A stretch of 37,167 bases of DNA from Sphingobacteriales bacterium (lineage in GTDB: Bacteria; Bacteroidota; Bacteroidia; Chitinophagales; Chitinophagaceae): NCBI GenBank assembly GCA_024642285.1, contig JAHEBJ010000023.1, positions 1 through 37,167 on the forward strand, read 5' to 3'. Positions 1 through 6,096 of this stretch are shown piece by piece (the first letter of the stretch is position 1; each line of letters opens with the position of its first letter). Under the pieces are notes generated by a model. That model was given only the letters and a program-made list of their open reading frames with translations. It was not told where the DNA came from and did not search any database. A program made the translations under genes and the position numbers.

Positions 1-266
1 AGATGTTGTTTGATGTGGAGATAAACTTCGCCAACGATTGCAACTCCGTTCTTAACAATCAAACTGTAATTAGGCAGAATACTGCCAGCAATTGAATTCT
101 CAATGGCCATGATCCCGCCATCGGATCTTTTATCAGATATAGTATTCTTGATTACTTCTTTAAAAGTATAGCAGCAGATCACTTCTGTATCTTTCCCGTA
201 ATACTGACGGGCAGCCATCTGGTGAAAGCAACCTTTAAAACCCTGTATTGATACTTTTTTAATCAT
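1..266 (-). CDS. pheA: Prephenate dehydratase, N-terminal part (runs off left edge)
   Basis: Reading the minus strand from an ATG at 264-266 gives 88 open codons to the window edge, so only the N-terminal third is visible. It begins MIKKVSIQGFKGCFHQMAA and contains the block MAIENSIAGSILPNYSL, which matches the prephenate dehydratase catalytic domain (substrate-binding 'ENS..G.V..' region). The enzyme converts prephenate to phenylpyruvate in phenylalanine synthesis, in the cytoplasm. In many Bacteroidota pheA opens an operon with an aminotransferase, a DAHP synthase/chorismate mutase and tyrA; whether that holds here lies outside the window. An aromatic-rich leader ORF and a terminator hairpin sit directly upstream, so attenuation control is likely. 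The family call is firm; the gene is incomplete only because of the window. Confidence 0.9.
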   Translation of the reverse strand, partial: MIKKVSIQGFKGCFHQMAARQYYGKDTEVICCYTFKEVIKNTISDKRSDGGIMAIENSIAGSILPNYSLIVKNGVAIVGEVYLHIKQH

Positions 267-271
267 ATGAT

Positions 272-304
272 AAAATAAAAATCCCCCGATTTTAACCGGG
301 GGAT
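272..304 (-). terminator. Intrinsic terminator (putative attenuator) just upstream of pheA
   Basis: The perfect 8-bp stem ATCCCCCG/CGGGGGAT (281-288 and 297-304) has an 8-base loop. On the minus strand it is followed by TTTTTATTTT, which ends 5 nt before the pheA ATG. It therefore lies inside the pheA leader rather than behind a gene, as expected of an attenuator. The five C of the stem's 5' arm (minus strand) can also pair with five G at 347-351 inside the leader ORF, which would be an antiterminator of about 5 G-C pairs. Confidence 0.8.
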
Positions 305-329
305 CGTTTTTATGTTAGTCTGTTTTGGT

Positions 330-413
330 TCAGTTTATAACAAAGGCCCCCTGTCTATTTGTAAAATAGTAGCTAAAATAAAACCAGGTATTAGTAGTGC
401 TTTTGTTTGTCAT
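330..413 (-). CDS. Aromatic-rich leader peptide of the pheA attenuator (27 aa)
   Basis: An ATG at 411-413 on the minus strand opens a 27-codon ORF ending in TGA at 330-332. Residues 10-17 read WFYFSYYF, seven aromatics in eight codons (TGG TTT TAT TTT AGC TAC TAT TTT), with a further Phe at 24. The ORF starts just after a promoter-like element (422-452) and ends about 25 nt before a terminator hairpin at the pheA start. This is the layout of a ribosome-mediated attenuation leader: stalling at Phe/Tyr/Trp codons would leave the G-run of codons 21-23 free to pair with the terminator's C-run. The predicted transcription start lies only a few bases before the ATG, so the leader would be nearly leaderless; an earlier start is possible. 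Expression and function are inferred. Confidence 0.72.
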   Translation of the reverse strand: MTNKSTTNTWFYFSYYFTNRQGAFVIN

Positions 414-421
414 TTGCAAAC

Positions 422-452
422 CAAAAGTAGTGTATTGACTGTATATAACAAA
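422..452 (-). promoter_or_regulatory. Bacteroidota-type promoter for the pheA leader
   Basis: On the minus strand TTTG (449-452) is followed after exactly 19 bases by TACTTTTG (422-429). This fits the known Bacteroidota primary-sigma consensus TTTG-N19-21-TAnnTTTG with no mismatch. The -33 box overlaps the T-run of the upstream lipoprotein gene's terminator, so one transcript ends where the next begins. Transcription should start near 415-417, very close to the leader ATG at 413. Confidence 0.65.
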
Positions 453-482
453 AAAATACCCCTCTTAAAAATAAGAGGGGTA
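449..482 (-). terminator. Intrinsic terminator after the small lipoprotein gene
   Basis: A perfect 11-bp stem (457-467 with 472-482, TACCCCTCTTA/TAAGAGGGGTA) with an AAAA loop is followed on the minus strand by seven T. It lies 75 bases after the stop of the 557-745 gene. The plus-strand side has no T-run, so it works for minus-strand transcripts. Confidence 0.85.
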
Positions 483-556
483 AATATGATTGCTTGTCGA
501 AAGAAATAAATTCTTATCTGGTCCGGTCAAACTCGGCAATCAAACAACCGGTTTGA

Positions 557-745
557 TTAATGAGCTGCTGGAGTAGCTGTAGTATCAGCTGCTGGAGCTG
601 CAGTAGTTGTATCAACTGGAGCTACTGGAGCTTCAACTGGAGCTACCATGGTATCAACTGCTGGAGTTTCAGCGGCTTCATCACCATTGTTACAAGCTGC
701 AAAAGATACAGATACGATTGCTAAAGCTAAGATTACTTTTTTCAT
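557..745 (-). CDS. Small Ala/Pro/Thr-rich lipoprotein, function unknown
   Basis: A 62-residue product starting MKKVILALAIVSVSFAACNN has a short hydrophobic signal and a lipobox ending at Cys18 (FAAC), so it should be a lipid-anchored envelope protein. The mature part is low-complexity: acidic, then repeated PVEAPVAPVDTT / AAPAADTTATPA blocks, with no recognisable domain. It may be a flexible, surface-exposed tether. It is transcribed divergently from the ECF sigma factor at 885, and both start regions carry the same outward-facing TTGGGTTAC-N14-(C/G)GTA motif, so co-regulation by that sigma factor is plausible. A hairpin terminator follows at 449-482. The lipoprotein call is good; any role is unknown. 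Confidence 0.75.
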   Translation of the reverse strand: MKKVILALAIVSVSFAACNNGDEAAETPAVDTMVAPVEAPVAPVDTTTAAPAADTTATPAAH

Positions 746-787
746 TTTTGTTTTGTTTAATTTTTAAAAATTATAATTTGGTATTTA

Positions 788-814
788 TACCCGAAATTGA
801 AAAAGGTAACCCAA
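788..814 (-). promoter_or_regulatory. Putative ECF-type promoter of the lipoprotein gene
   Basis: On the minus strand TTGGGTTAC (806-814) is followed after 14 bases by GGTA (788-791), 43 bases before the lipoprotein ATG. The same -35-like word at the same spacing occurs on the plus strand in front of the sigma gene. The pairing is seen in the sequence; assignment to the adjacent ECF sigma is inferred. Confidence 0.45.
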
Positions 815-843
815 CTTTTTTTAAATCTTTTTTTTTCGTTGCT

Positions 844-870
844 TTGGGTTACATTAAGTAATTAAACGTA
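844..870 (+). promoter_or_regulatory. Putative autoregulated ECF-type promoter of the sigma gene
   Basis: TTGGGTTAC (844-852), 14 bases, then CGTA (867-870) lies 14 bases before the GTG start of the sigma gene. ECF promoters commonly have a GGAAC/GTAAC-like -35 and a CGT-type -10. The element is the mirror copy of the one driving the divergent lipoprotein gene. Confidence 0.45.
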
Positions 871-884
871 TTAATATAAACAGG

Positions 885-1451
885 GTGAGTAATACTGAAC
901 AGGATAAGCATTTGCTGGAGGGATTAGCGTTAAATGACCGTGAAGTTATTGAAGCCATTTATAGAGACAACTACCCTATGATTCAAGCTCTTATACTTAA
1001 TAATAGTGGAAACAGTGACGAAGCAAGGGATATTTTTCAGGAAGCCATGATAGTGGTTTATGAAAAAGCAGTGTCGGATGATTTTGAGTTACATTGTCAA
1101 TTAAAGACATATATATACTCGGTTTGCAGGCGACTTTGGCTAAAAAGGCTGCAACAATTGCAACGATATGGTAACCTGATTGAAAATGTGGAAGAAACAA
1201 TAGCAGTTGATGAGGACCTGGAATTGCATGATAAACACAATACTGACTTCCAGATAATGGAAACAGCGATGAATAAAATAGGCGAACCTTGTAAAAGTTT
1301 ACTGGACGCTTATTATTTACAAAAGAAAAACATGCAGGAAATAGCTCTTGAATTTGGGTACACCAATGCAGACAATGCAAAAACCCAGAAATATAAATGC
1401 CTGGTGAGATTGAAGAAGTTGTTTTTTGCACAGTATAAAAACGGACAATAA
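885..1451 (+). CDS. ECF-type RNA polymerase sigma factor
   Basis: A 188-residue sigma-70 family protein with region 2 at about residues 22-92 (core-binding/-10 recognition: DEARDIFQEAMIVVYEKA, then QLKTYIYSVCRRLWLKRLQ) and region 4 at about 128-182 (LLDAYYLQKKNMQEIALEFGYTNADNAKTQKYKC helix-turn-helix). No region 3 is present, as usual for ECF factors. The start is GTG at 885; the next in-frame ATG would delete most of region 2. The downstream protease gene begins 1 base after its stop, so the two are almost certainly co-transcribed and probably co-translated. The protease's N-terminal segment is a candidate anti-sigma domain. It is probably autoregulated from the promoter at 844-870. The target genes are unknown. 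Confidence 0.9.
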   Translation: MSNTEQDKHLLEGLALNDREVIEAIYRDNYPMIQALILNNSGNSDEARDIFQEAMIVVYEKAVSDDFELHCQLKTYIYSVCRRLWLKRLQQLQRYGNLIENVEETIAVDEDLELHDKHNTDFQIMETAMNKIGEPCKSLLDAYYLQKKNMQEIALEFGYTNADNAKTQKYKCLVRLKKLFFAQYKNGQ

Positions 1452-1452
1452 T

Positions 1453-2547
1453 ATGGATGAAATATTACTTTTAGAGACTGTAGAGCGATACATCAAAGGA
1501 GAAATGACATCGCAGGAAAAAGCTTTTTTTGAAGAGATTCGTAAAAAGGATCCTGCGGTTGATCAACTGGTTGTAGAGCATACGTTCTTATTTCATGAAT
1601 TGGAAAAGCAAGCCGATATAAAGGCCTACAAGCACTCTTTGTACGAAGTTGAGAATAAATTGACAGAAGAAGGTGTGATCCGCAAGGAACAATTAAAAGG
1701 AAAGGCTAAAATTATTTTCCTTTGGAAAAAATACAAACGTAGTATAGCTGTTGCCGCTTCAATTGCGGGACTGGTTTCAATAGTTACCACGGTACTGATC
1801 AGTTCTTATAATAATAATTTGGGTAAATCAAATATTACCTACCTGATGGGAAAGATCCAGATGACAGAGAGAAAAGTAGCTCAGCTTGACAATAAAATTA
1901 AAGAAGATGCCAAGCTTAAAAACCCAACAAATCCAAATTTCAGGGCAACCGGTTTCTTAATAGATGGTAAAGGATTTATTATTACCAATGCCCACGTTGT
2001 TAACCGCATGAAAACAATTTATGTAGAGAACAGTAAAGGCGAATATTTTACGGCTCAGGCTGTATACAGTGATGTAAATTCAGATTTGGCAGTTTTAAAA
2101 ATTACCGACACCGCTTATAAAACAATCTATAATCTTCCTTATTCAATCAATAAGAGCAATTCCAGTCTGGGCGAACAGATTTTTACTTTGGGGTATCCGC
2201 GTAATGAAATTGTTTATGGCGAGGGATATGTGAGTGCGAAATCGGGTAACGAAGGCGATTCAACCGCCTACCAGATATCTGTTTCTGTTAATCCCGGAAA
2301 CAGTGGTGGCCCGGTATTAAATACCAAAGGAGAGATCATTGGTATCATCACCTCAAAGAATTCAACCGCCGATGGAGTTGTGTTCGCTACTAAATCAAAA
2401 AATATTTATACATTGCTTGAGTCATTAAAAAAATCAGGAGATACGTTAAGCATCAAGATTCCAAACAACGCCGGACTAAGGGGATTAGAAAGAGAGAAGC
2501 AAGTTGAAAAAATGGAAGAGTTTGTATTTATGGTTGTTGGAAATTAA
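1453..2547 (+). CDS. Membrane-tethered trypsin-like (DegP-type) serine protease with N-terminal cytoplasmic domain
   Basis: A 364-residue protein, starting at ATG 1453 one base after the sigma gene; an upstream ATG at 1426 would overlap the sigma gene and is less likely. Residues 1-95 are charged and helical (ERYIKGEMTSQEKAFF...), resembling N-termini of Bacteroidota anti-sigma-type proteins. One transmembrane helix spans about 97-118. Residues 160-340 form an S1C/DegP-like protease with the triad His181 (ITNAHVV), Asp211 (SDLAVLKI) and Ser284 (NPGNSGGP). No PDZ domain follows. The topology predicted is N-terminus inside, protease in the periplasm. Pairing with the ECF sigma suggests an envelope-stress sensor in which the cytoplasmic part holds the sigma; this is inference. 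A terminator follows at 2573-2602. Confidence 0.85.
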   Translation: MDEILLLETVERYIKGEMTSQEKAFFEEIRKKDPAVDQLVVEHTFLFHELEKQADIKAYKHSLYEVENKLTEEGVIRKEQLKGKAKIIFLWKKYKRSIAVAASIAGLVSIVTTVLISSYNNNLGKSNITYLMGKIQMTERKVAQLDNKIKEDAKLKNPTNPNFRATGFLIDGKGFIITNAHVVNRMKTIYVENSKGEYFTAQAVYSDVNSDLAVLKITDTAYKTIYNLPYSINKSNSSLGEQIFTLGYPRNEIVYGEGYVSAKSGNEGDSTAYQISVSVNPGNSGGPVLNTKGEIIGIITSKNSTADGVVFATKSKNIYTLLESLKKSGDTLSIKIPNNAGLRGLEREKQVEKMEEFVFMVVGN

Positions 2548-2572
2548 TTATTCCCACGAAAACTTTCAATAG

Positions 2573-2602
2573 CCATCACAAAAAAATTGTGATGGTTTTT
2601 TT
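2573..2602 (+). terminator. Intrinsic terminator after the sigma/protease operon
   Basis: The stem CCATCAC/GTGATGG (2573-2579 with 2589-2595, extended by two A-T pairs) is followed by seven T on the plus strand. It overlaps the stop codon of the converging minus-strand gene at 2601. Confidence 0.85.
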
Positions 2603-3500
2603 AGGCCCACAATGAGGCTGGGTAAACAGCATCGGCTACTAATTGATCAACACTTGCTTTTACCGCTGGGGCATCTTCTTTATAAGTAACGCCAAACCAT
2701 TTTGATGAAGCAGGTATAACGCTGATCTTTCCGCCGTCACTCCGCATAAACTCCTCTGCAATGATTGGAATAAAAAATTCAGCCTTAGGTTGCAAACTAT
2801 TCGCCGCAATAAATTTCAGAAAAAGTTTTTGCGCTGATGAGAAAAGCGAGGGATGAAAACACCAGAAATTCATCGAAACGGTTGAATTGTTGTCTATAGC
2901 ATGTTTTCCTGATTCATCTTCGAAAATAATTCCCCCGTCTTTACGGTAAATTTTTGTCCGCTCATTTATACTTACCAGATTTTGTTGCCCATCAACATCA
3001 CAAACACCACGACTAACAGAACCATGCTCACTTAATGTTTTCGCCAGTTCGTAACCTACTATTGCATACTGTTTTTCAGTGCAATGATTAGCTAAAAAAT
3101 CAGCAGCCTTGTCAAATGCATTCTTACCATAAAAATCATCGGCATTAATTACAGCGAACGGTTCGCTAATAACTTCCTTTGCACAAAGAACGGCATGGCC
3201 TGTTCCCCATGGCTTGGTTCTGTCTGCAGGAGCCGAAAGGCCTTCCAGATACGAATCCATTTCCTGAAAAACATATTCAGTTTTAATCTTTCCATTTAAC
3301 TTAGGTTCGAACATCGCTTTAAAATCCTCTGCGAAATCCTTCCTGATCACAAATACCACTTTACCAAAACCCGCCCTGATGGCATCATAGATGGAATAAT
3401 CCATGATGGTTTCGCCTGCCGGGCCAAACCCCTGAATCTGTTTCAAACTTCCATAACGACTGGCCATTCCGGCTGCTAATATCAAAAGAGTTGGTTGCAT
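2601..3500 (-). CDS. Sugar-phosphate nucleotidyltransferase-like protein
   Basis: A 299-residue protein with an N-terminal nucleotide-binding signature (LILAAGMASRYGSLKQ, residues 6-21), the variant of the G-x-G-T/S-R-x motif seen in NTP-transferase folds such as MobA/GlmU/RmlA relatives. A metal-binding-type acidic motif follows (AVINADDFYG, around residue 120). These enzymes transfer NMP from an NTP to a sugar phosphate. The substrate cannot be read from the sequence, and no sugar kinase or glycosyltransferase is adjacent to help. It is transcribed divergently from the gene at 3583 and converges with the sigma/protease operon. Family placement is firm, specificity open. Confidence 0.8.
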   Translation of the reverse strand: MQPTLLILAAGMASRYGSLKQIQGFGPAGETIMDYSIYDAIRAGFGKVVFVIRKDFAEDFKAMFEPKLNGKIKTEYVFQEMDSYLEGLSAPADRTKPWGTGHAVLCAKEVISEPFAVINADDFYGKNAFDKAADFLANHCTEKQYAIVGYELAKTLSEHGSVSRGVCDVDGQQNLVSINERTKIYRKDGGIIFEDESGKHAIDNNSTVSMNFWCFHPSLFSSAQKLFLKFIAANSLQPKAEFFIPIIAEEFMRSDGGKISVIPASSKWFGVTYKEDAPAVKASVDQLVADAVYPASLWA

Positions 3501-3582
3501 TTATAATTAGATTAAATATTGAACGATTAATTAATGATTTTTGCAATGCGAAAATAACACAAACCAATAAGTTTTCAGTCAA

Positions 3583-4482
3583 ATGCTTTTTGATATTTCA
3601 AAAGCTAATATCGAAGAATTAACTGATGACCTGTTCACAAAAAAGCAGGTCAGGGTTTTTATTTTGCGGTTAGATAAGATTCATCCGGTTGTATCGGGTA
3701 ATAAATTATTTAAGCTGCACTATTTTTTAGATAAACCGACAAGTAAAACGATTATAACTTTTGGCGGCGCCTATTCAAATCATCTATCGGCCACAGCCTT
3801 TGCCTGCAGGGAGTTAAAACTAAAATCAGTTGGCATTGTGCGTGGCGAAATACCGGCAAATCTTTCTTCAACATTACAACAATGCGTTGCTAATGGGATG
3901 CAGTTGAAATTTATCAGCAGGCAGCAATACGCCGAGAAAGAAACGGACGGATTTTTGCATTCAGTTCAAAAAGAATTCGAACCATGCACCATCATTCCGG
4001 AGGGCGGTTACCATCCGCTGGGAGCCAAAGGCGCAGCGCTCATCATGGACCTCTTAAGTAAAAATAAATATTCCCATGTGTGCACTGCCATAGGTACTGC
4101 AACAACCACGGCCGGATTGATGATGGCCGCTAATCCGGATCAAAAGATTGTTGGCATTCCGGTTTTGAAAGGAATGAAAGATTTTGCAGAAAGAATCGTT
4201 TATTTAACAGGTAGACAAAAATTTGCCGATAACCTTGAATTGTTTGATGACTATCATTTTGGCGGCTATGCAAAATATAATGAGGAACTTTTGGATTTTA
4301 TGAATCAATACTGGCTGAAACATGCACTACCACTTGATTTTGTCTATACTGCTAAAATGATGTATGCAGTTACCAATAAAATAAAAAGCAATTACTTTAC
4401 TCACGGCAGCGAAATAATATGTTTACATACCGGAGGATTACAGGGAAATAATTCTTTACCTTTAAGCCGGTTATTGTACTGA
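3583..4482 (+). CDS. PLP-dependent ACC deaminase/D-cysteine desulfhydrase family protein
   Basis: A 299-residue fold-type II PLP enzyme. SGNKLFKLHYFL (residues 38-49) carries the expected Schiff-base lysine Lys41, and ITFGGAYSNHLSATAF matches the cofactor/substrate loop with the conserved Ser-Asn-His. Family members either deaminate 1-aminocyclopropane-1-carboxylate or release sulfide and pyruvate from D-cysteine. In bacteria without plant association the latter, or another D-amino acid activity, is more common, but the residues here do not settle it. The length is a little shorter than typical members (about 330). The next gene follows after 15 bases, so the two are probably co-transcribed. 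Confidence 0.85.
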   Translation: MLFDISKANIEELTDDLFTKKQVRVFILRLDKIHPVVSGNKLFKLHYFLDKPTSKTIITFGGAYSNHLSATAFACRELKLKSVGIVRGEIPANLSSTLQQCVANGMQLKFISRQQYAEKETDGFLHSVQKEFEPCTIIPEGGYHPLGAKGAALIMDLLSKNKYSHVCTAIGTATTTAGLMMAANPDQKIVGIPVLKGMKDFAERIVYLTGRQKFADNLELFDDYHFGGYAKYNEELLDFMNQYWLKHALPLDFVYTAKMMYAVTNKIKSNYFTHGSEIICLHTGGLQGNNSLPLSRLLY

Positions 4483-4497
4483 TTTTGATTCATCCTT

Positions 4498-5298
4498 ATG
4501 TTTAAATTATTTTTTTTACTGGTTAGTTTTTTGAGTTTTGCAACCGGGTGGTTATTTGCACAGGAAACACTTCCCGAATTCAGCGTTAAAAATAACAACG
4601 GAAAGATATCAGTAAGCTGGCAGAATAAATTCACGCTTGTGCTGAAAAGTATCAGTATTCAAAGGTCTCAAGACAGTTCAAAAAGCTACTCCTCCATTTA
4701 CACAGAGAAAGATCCTAACGCCCCGGTAAACGGTTACATGGATAAGAATCCCCGTTCTAACAATATGTTTTACAGGCTGTTCATAGTTTTTGAATCGGGC
4801 GATTACCTGTTTACTGAATCGAAGCGGCCGGAACTGGATGGAGATTTTGATCTGACTAAAACGCTGAATAAGTTTCAGGAGAAAGAAAAAATAATTGCGA
4901 AAAAGAATGAAATTAAGGAACCGGAAGCAGTAGTAAAACCTAAAAAAAAGGCAGAACCGGAATTCACCGTTATTACTAAAAAAACTTATCCGGACTCAGA
5001 CATTGAAACCACTGACAACTTACCGGTAAAAACCATCGTGCCCTATCCAAGTTCATTTGTATTTACCGAAAAGGATAACAATGTTATTATTGAGTTACCC
5101 GATTTTAAACCAGGAAAATATCTGGTAAAAATTTTTGATGCTGAGACTAACAGTCTGTTATTTGAATTAAAAAACCTAACCGATAGTTACCTGATCCTTG
5201 AAAAAGTAAATTTTATGCATGCTGGCTGGTTTGTTTTTGAATTATACGAAAACGGAAAACGAAAAGAAAAGAACAAATTTTTTATTGCCAGAGATTGA
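4498..5298 (+). CDS. Secreted protein of unknown function
   Basis: A 266-residue product with a clear signal peptide (MFKLFFLLVSFLSFATGWLF, cleavage near Ala-Gln at 21-22). Residues 25-110 look like a beta-rich fibronectin-like module; about 120-165 is a Lys/Glu/Pro-rich linker; and 180-266 is a second beta-rich region (PGKYLVKIFDAETNSLLFEL ... GWFVFELYENGKRKEKNKFF). The last part resembles in pattern the C-terminal sorting domains of type IX secretion cargo (GxYxVxI..., then GxYxFxL..., ending in a K-F-strand), but conserved glycines are missing, so I do not call it one. It lies 15 bases after the PLP enzyme gene and ends 7 bases before lipB, which converges. Confidence 0.7.
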   Translation: MFKLFFLLVSFLSFATGWLFAQETLPEFSVKNNNGKISVSWQNKFTLVLKSISIQRSQDSSKSYSSIYTEKDPNAPVNGYMDKNPRSNNMFYRLFIVFESGDYLFTESKRPELDGDFDLTKTLNKFQEKEKIIAKKNEIKEPEAVVKPKKKAEPEFTVITKKTYPDSDIETTDNLPVKTIVPYPSSFVFTEKDNNVIIELPDFKPGKYLVKIFDAETNSLLFELKNLTDSYLILEKVNFMHAGWFVFELYENGKRKEKNKFFIARD

Positions 5299-5305
5299 CC
5301 TTCAT

Positions 5306-6016
5306 TTAAATCAATGCCGAGTTGAAGACCTTTTCAAAATTTTTCTTCAGCTTTTCTTTTACTTCTTCATAATCTGCTGCTGCACCAATTTCTTTTTCGA
5401 CAGAAGTTACCTCTTTGTTTTGAATACCGCAGGGTATAATATTGTTGAAATAACTCAGATCAGTATTTACATTCATTGCAAAACCGTGCATGGTGATCCA
5501 TCGGCTGCAACGCACGCCTATAGCGCAAATTTTACGTTCCTTTCCGGGAATATCAGCATCAATCCACACGCCGGTTTCACCTTTACTCCTGCCGCCTTTT
5601 ATTCCATATTCAGCAATCGTTAAAATGATAACCTCTTCCAGGCTGCGTAAATATTTTCCGATATCAGTATAATAATTCTCAAGATCGAGAATAGGATAGC
5701 CAACAATTTGTTGAGGACCATGAAAAGTAATATCGCCTCCCCGGTTGGTGTTAAAAAATGCAATATCGTTAGCCTGTAGTTCATCATCGGTCATCAAAAC
5801 ATTATCCTTGCTTCCACTTTTACCCAATGTATAAACCGGCGGATGTTCACACAAAAGAAAATAATTTTGGGTTTTGAGTTCAGGAGCCTGTGTCTCTGAC
5901 TTTCTGATCTCAGATTTTATTTTTACATTCTCCTGCAATAACGATTCCTGGTAATCCCAGGCAGCTTTGTATTCAATAATACCCAAATCTTTAAATATCA
6001 CGTTCTGCTTATCCAC
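5306..6016 (-). CDS. lipB: Octanoyl-[acyl-carrier-protein]:protein N-octanoyltransferase
   Basis: A 236-residue LipB. It moves octanoate from ACP to lipoyl domains of the 2-oxoacid dehydrogenases and the glycine-cleavage H protein. Visible signatures: CEHPPVYTLGKSG (56-68), NRGGDITFHGPQQ (91-103), RKICAIGVRCSRWITMHG with catalytic Lys162, and IIPCGI with the acyl-thioester Cys196. The start is a GTG (6014-6016), as no in-frame ATG lies upstream. Residues about 30-51 form a hydrophilic linker longer than in typical LipB, encoded by a repeat-like stretch. It is linked in function to the 2-oxoacid dehydrogenase E1 at 31.2-33.3 kb, which needs a lipoylated E2. A perfect TAnnTTTG box (6034-6041) lies upstream. 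Confidence 0.93.
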   Translation of the reverse strand: MDKQNVIFKDLGIIEYKAAWDYQESLLQENVKIKSEIRKSETQAPELKTQNYFLLCEHPPVYTLGKSGSKDNVLMTDDELQANDIAFFNTNRGGDITFHGPQQIVGYPILDLENYYTDIGKYLRSLEEVIILTIAEYGIKGGRSKGETGVWIDADIPGKERKICAIGVRCSRWITMHGFAMNVNTDLSYFNNIIPCGIQNKEVTSVEKEIGAAADYEEVKEKLKKNFEKVFNSALI

Positions 6017-6033
6017 TGCAATGTTTTAATTTG

Positions 6034-6041
6034 CAAAGATA
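6034..6041 (-). promoter_or_regulatory. -7 promoter box of lipB
   Basis: TATCTTTG on the minus strand matches TAnnTTTG exactly, 17 bases before the GTG start. No clear TTTG -33 partner is present at 19-21 bases; that region is taken up by 7-base tandem repeats. Confidence 0.45.
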
Positions 6042-6048
6042 AATGAAA

Positions 6049-6076
6049 GCAGTTAGCAGTTAGGAGTTGACAGTTA
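6049..6076. repeat. Four degenerate 7-bp tandem units (GCAGTTA type)
   Basis: The sequence reads GCAGTTA, GCAGTTA, GGAGTTG, ACAGTTA in direct succession in the lipB/rluD divergent intergenic region. The last two units diverge by 1-2 bases each. It looks like a simple-sequence expansion. Confidence 0.6.
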
Positions 6077-6096
6077 TTAAGAAGTTTATTAAAATT

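Noticed and set aside
34-48. CAACGATTGC-like half-site matching the LacI dyad
   Set aside because: It is inside pheA coding sequence and has no second arm; chance match.
312-509. 65-codon plus-strand ORF
   Set aside because: It lies over the minus-strand leader, promoter and two hairpins, has no family resemblance and low-complexity composition; the minus-strand reading explains the region.
997-1431. 144-codon ORF antisense to the sigma factor
   Set aside because: Shadow of the sigma gene in another frame; no known protein features.
4498-5298. Type IX secretion cargo with C-terminal sorting domain
   Set aside because: The strand pattern is suggestive but key glycines are absent; kept as a secreted protein of unknown function.
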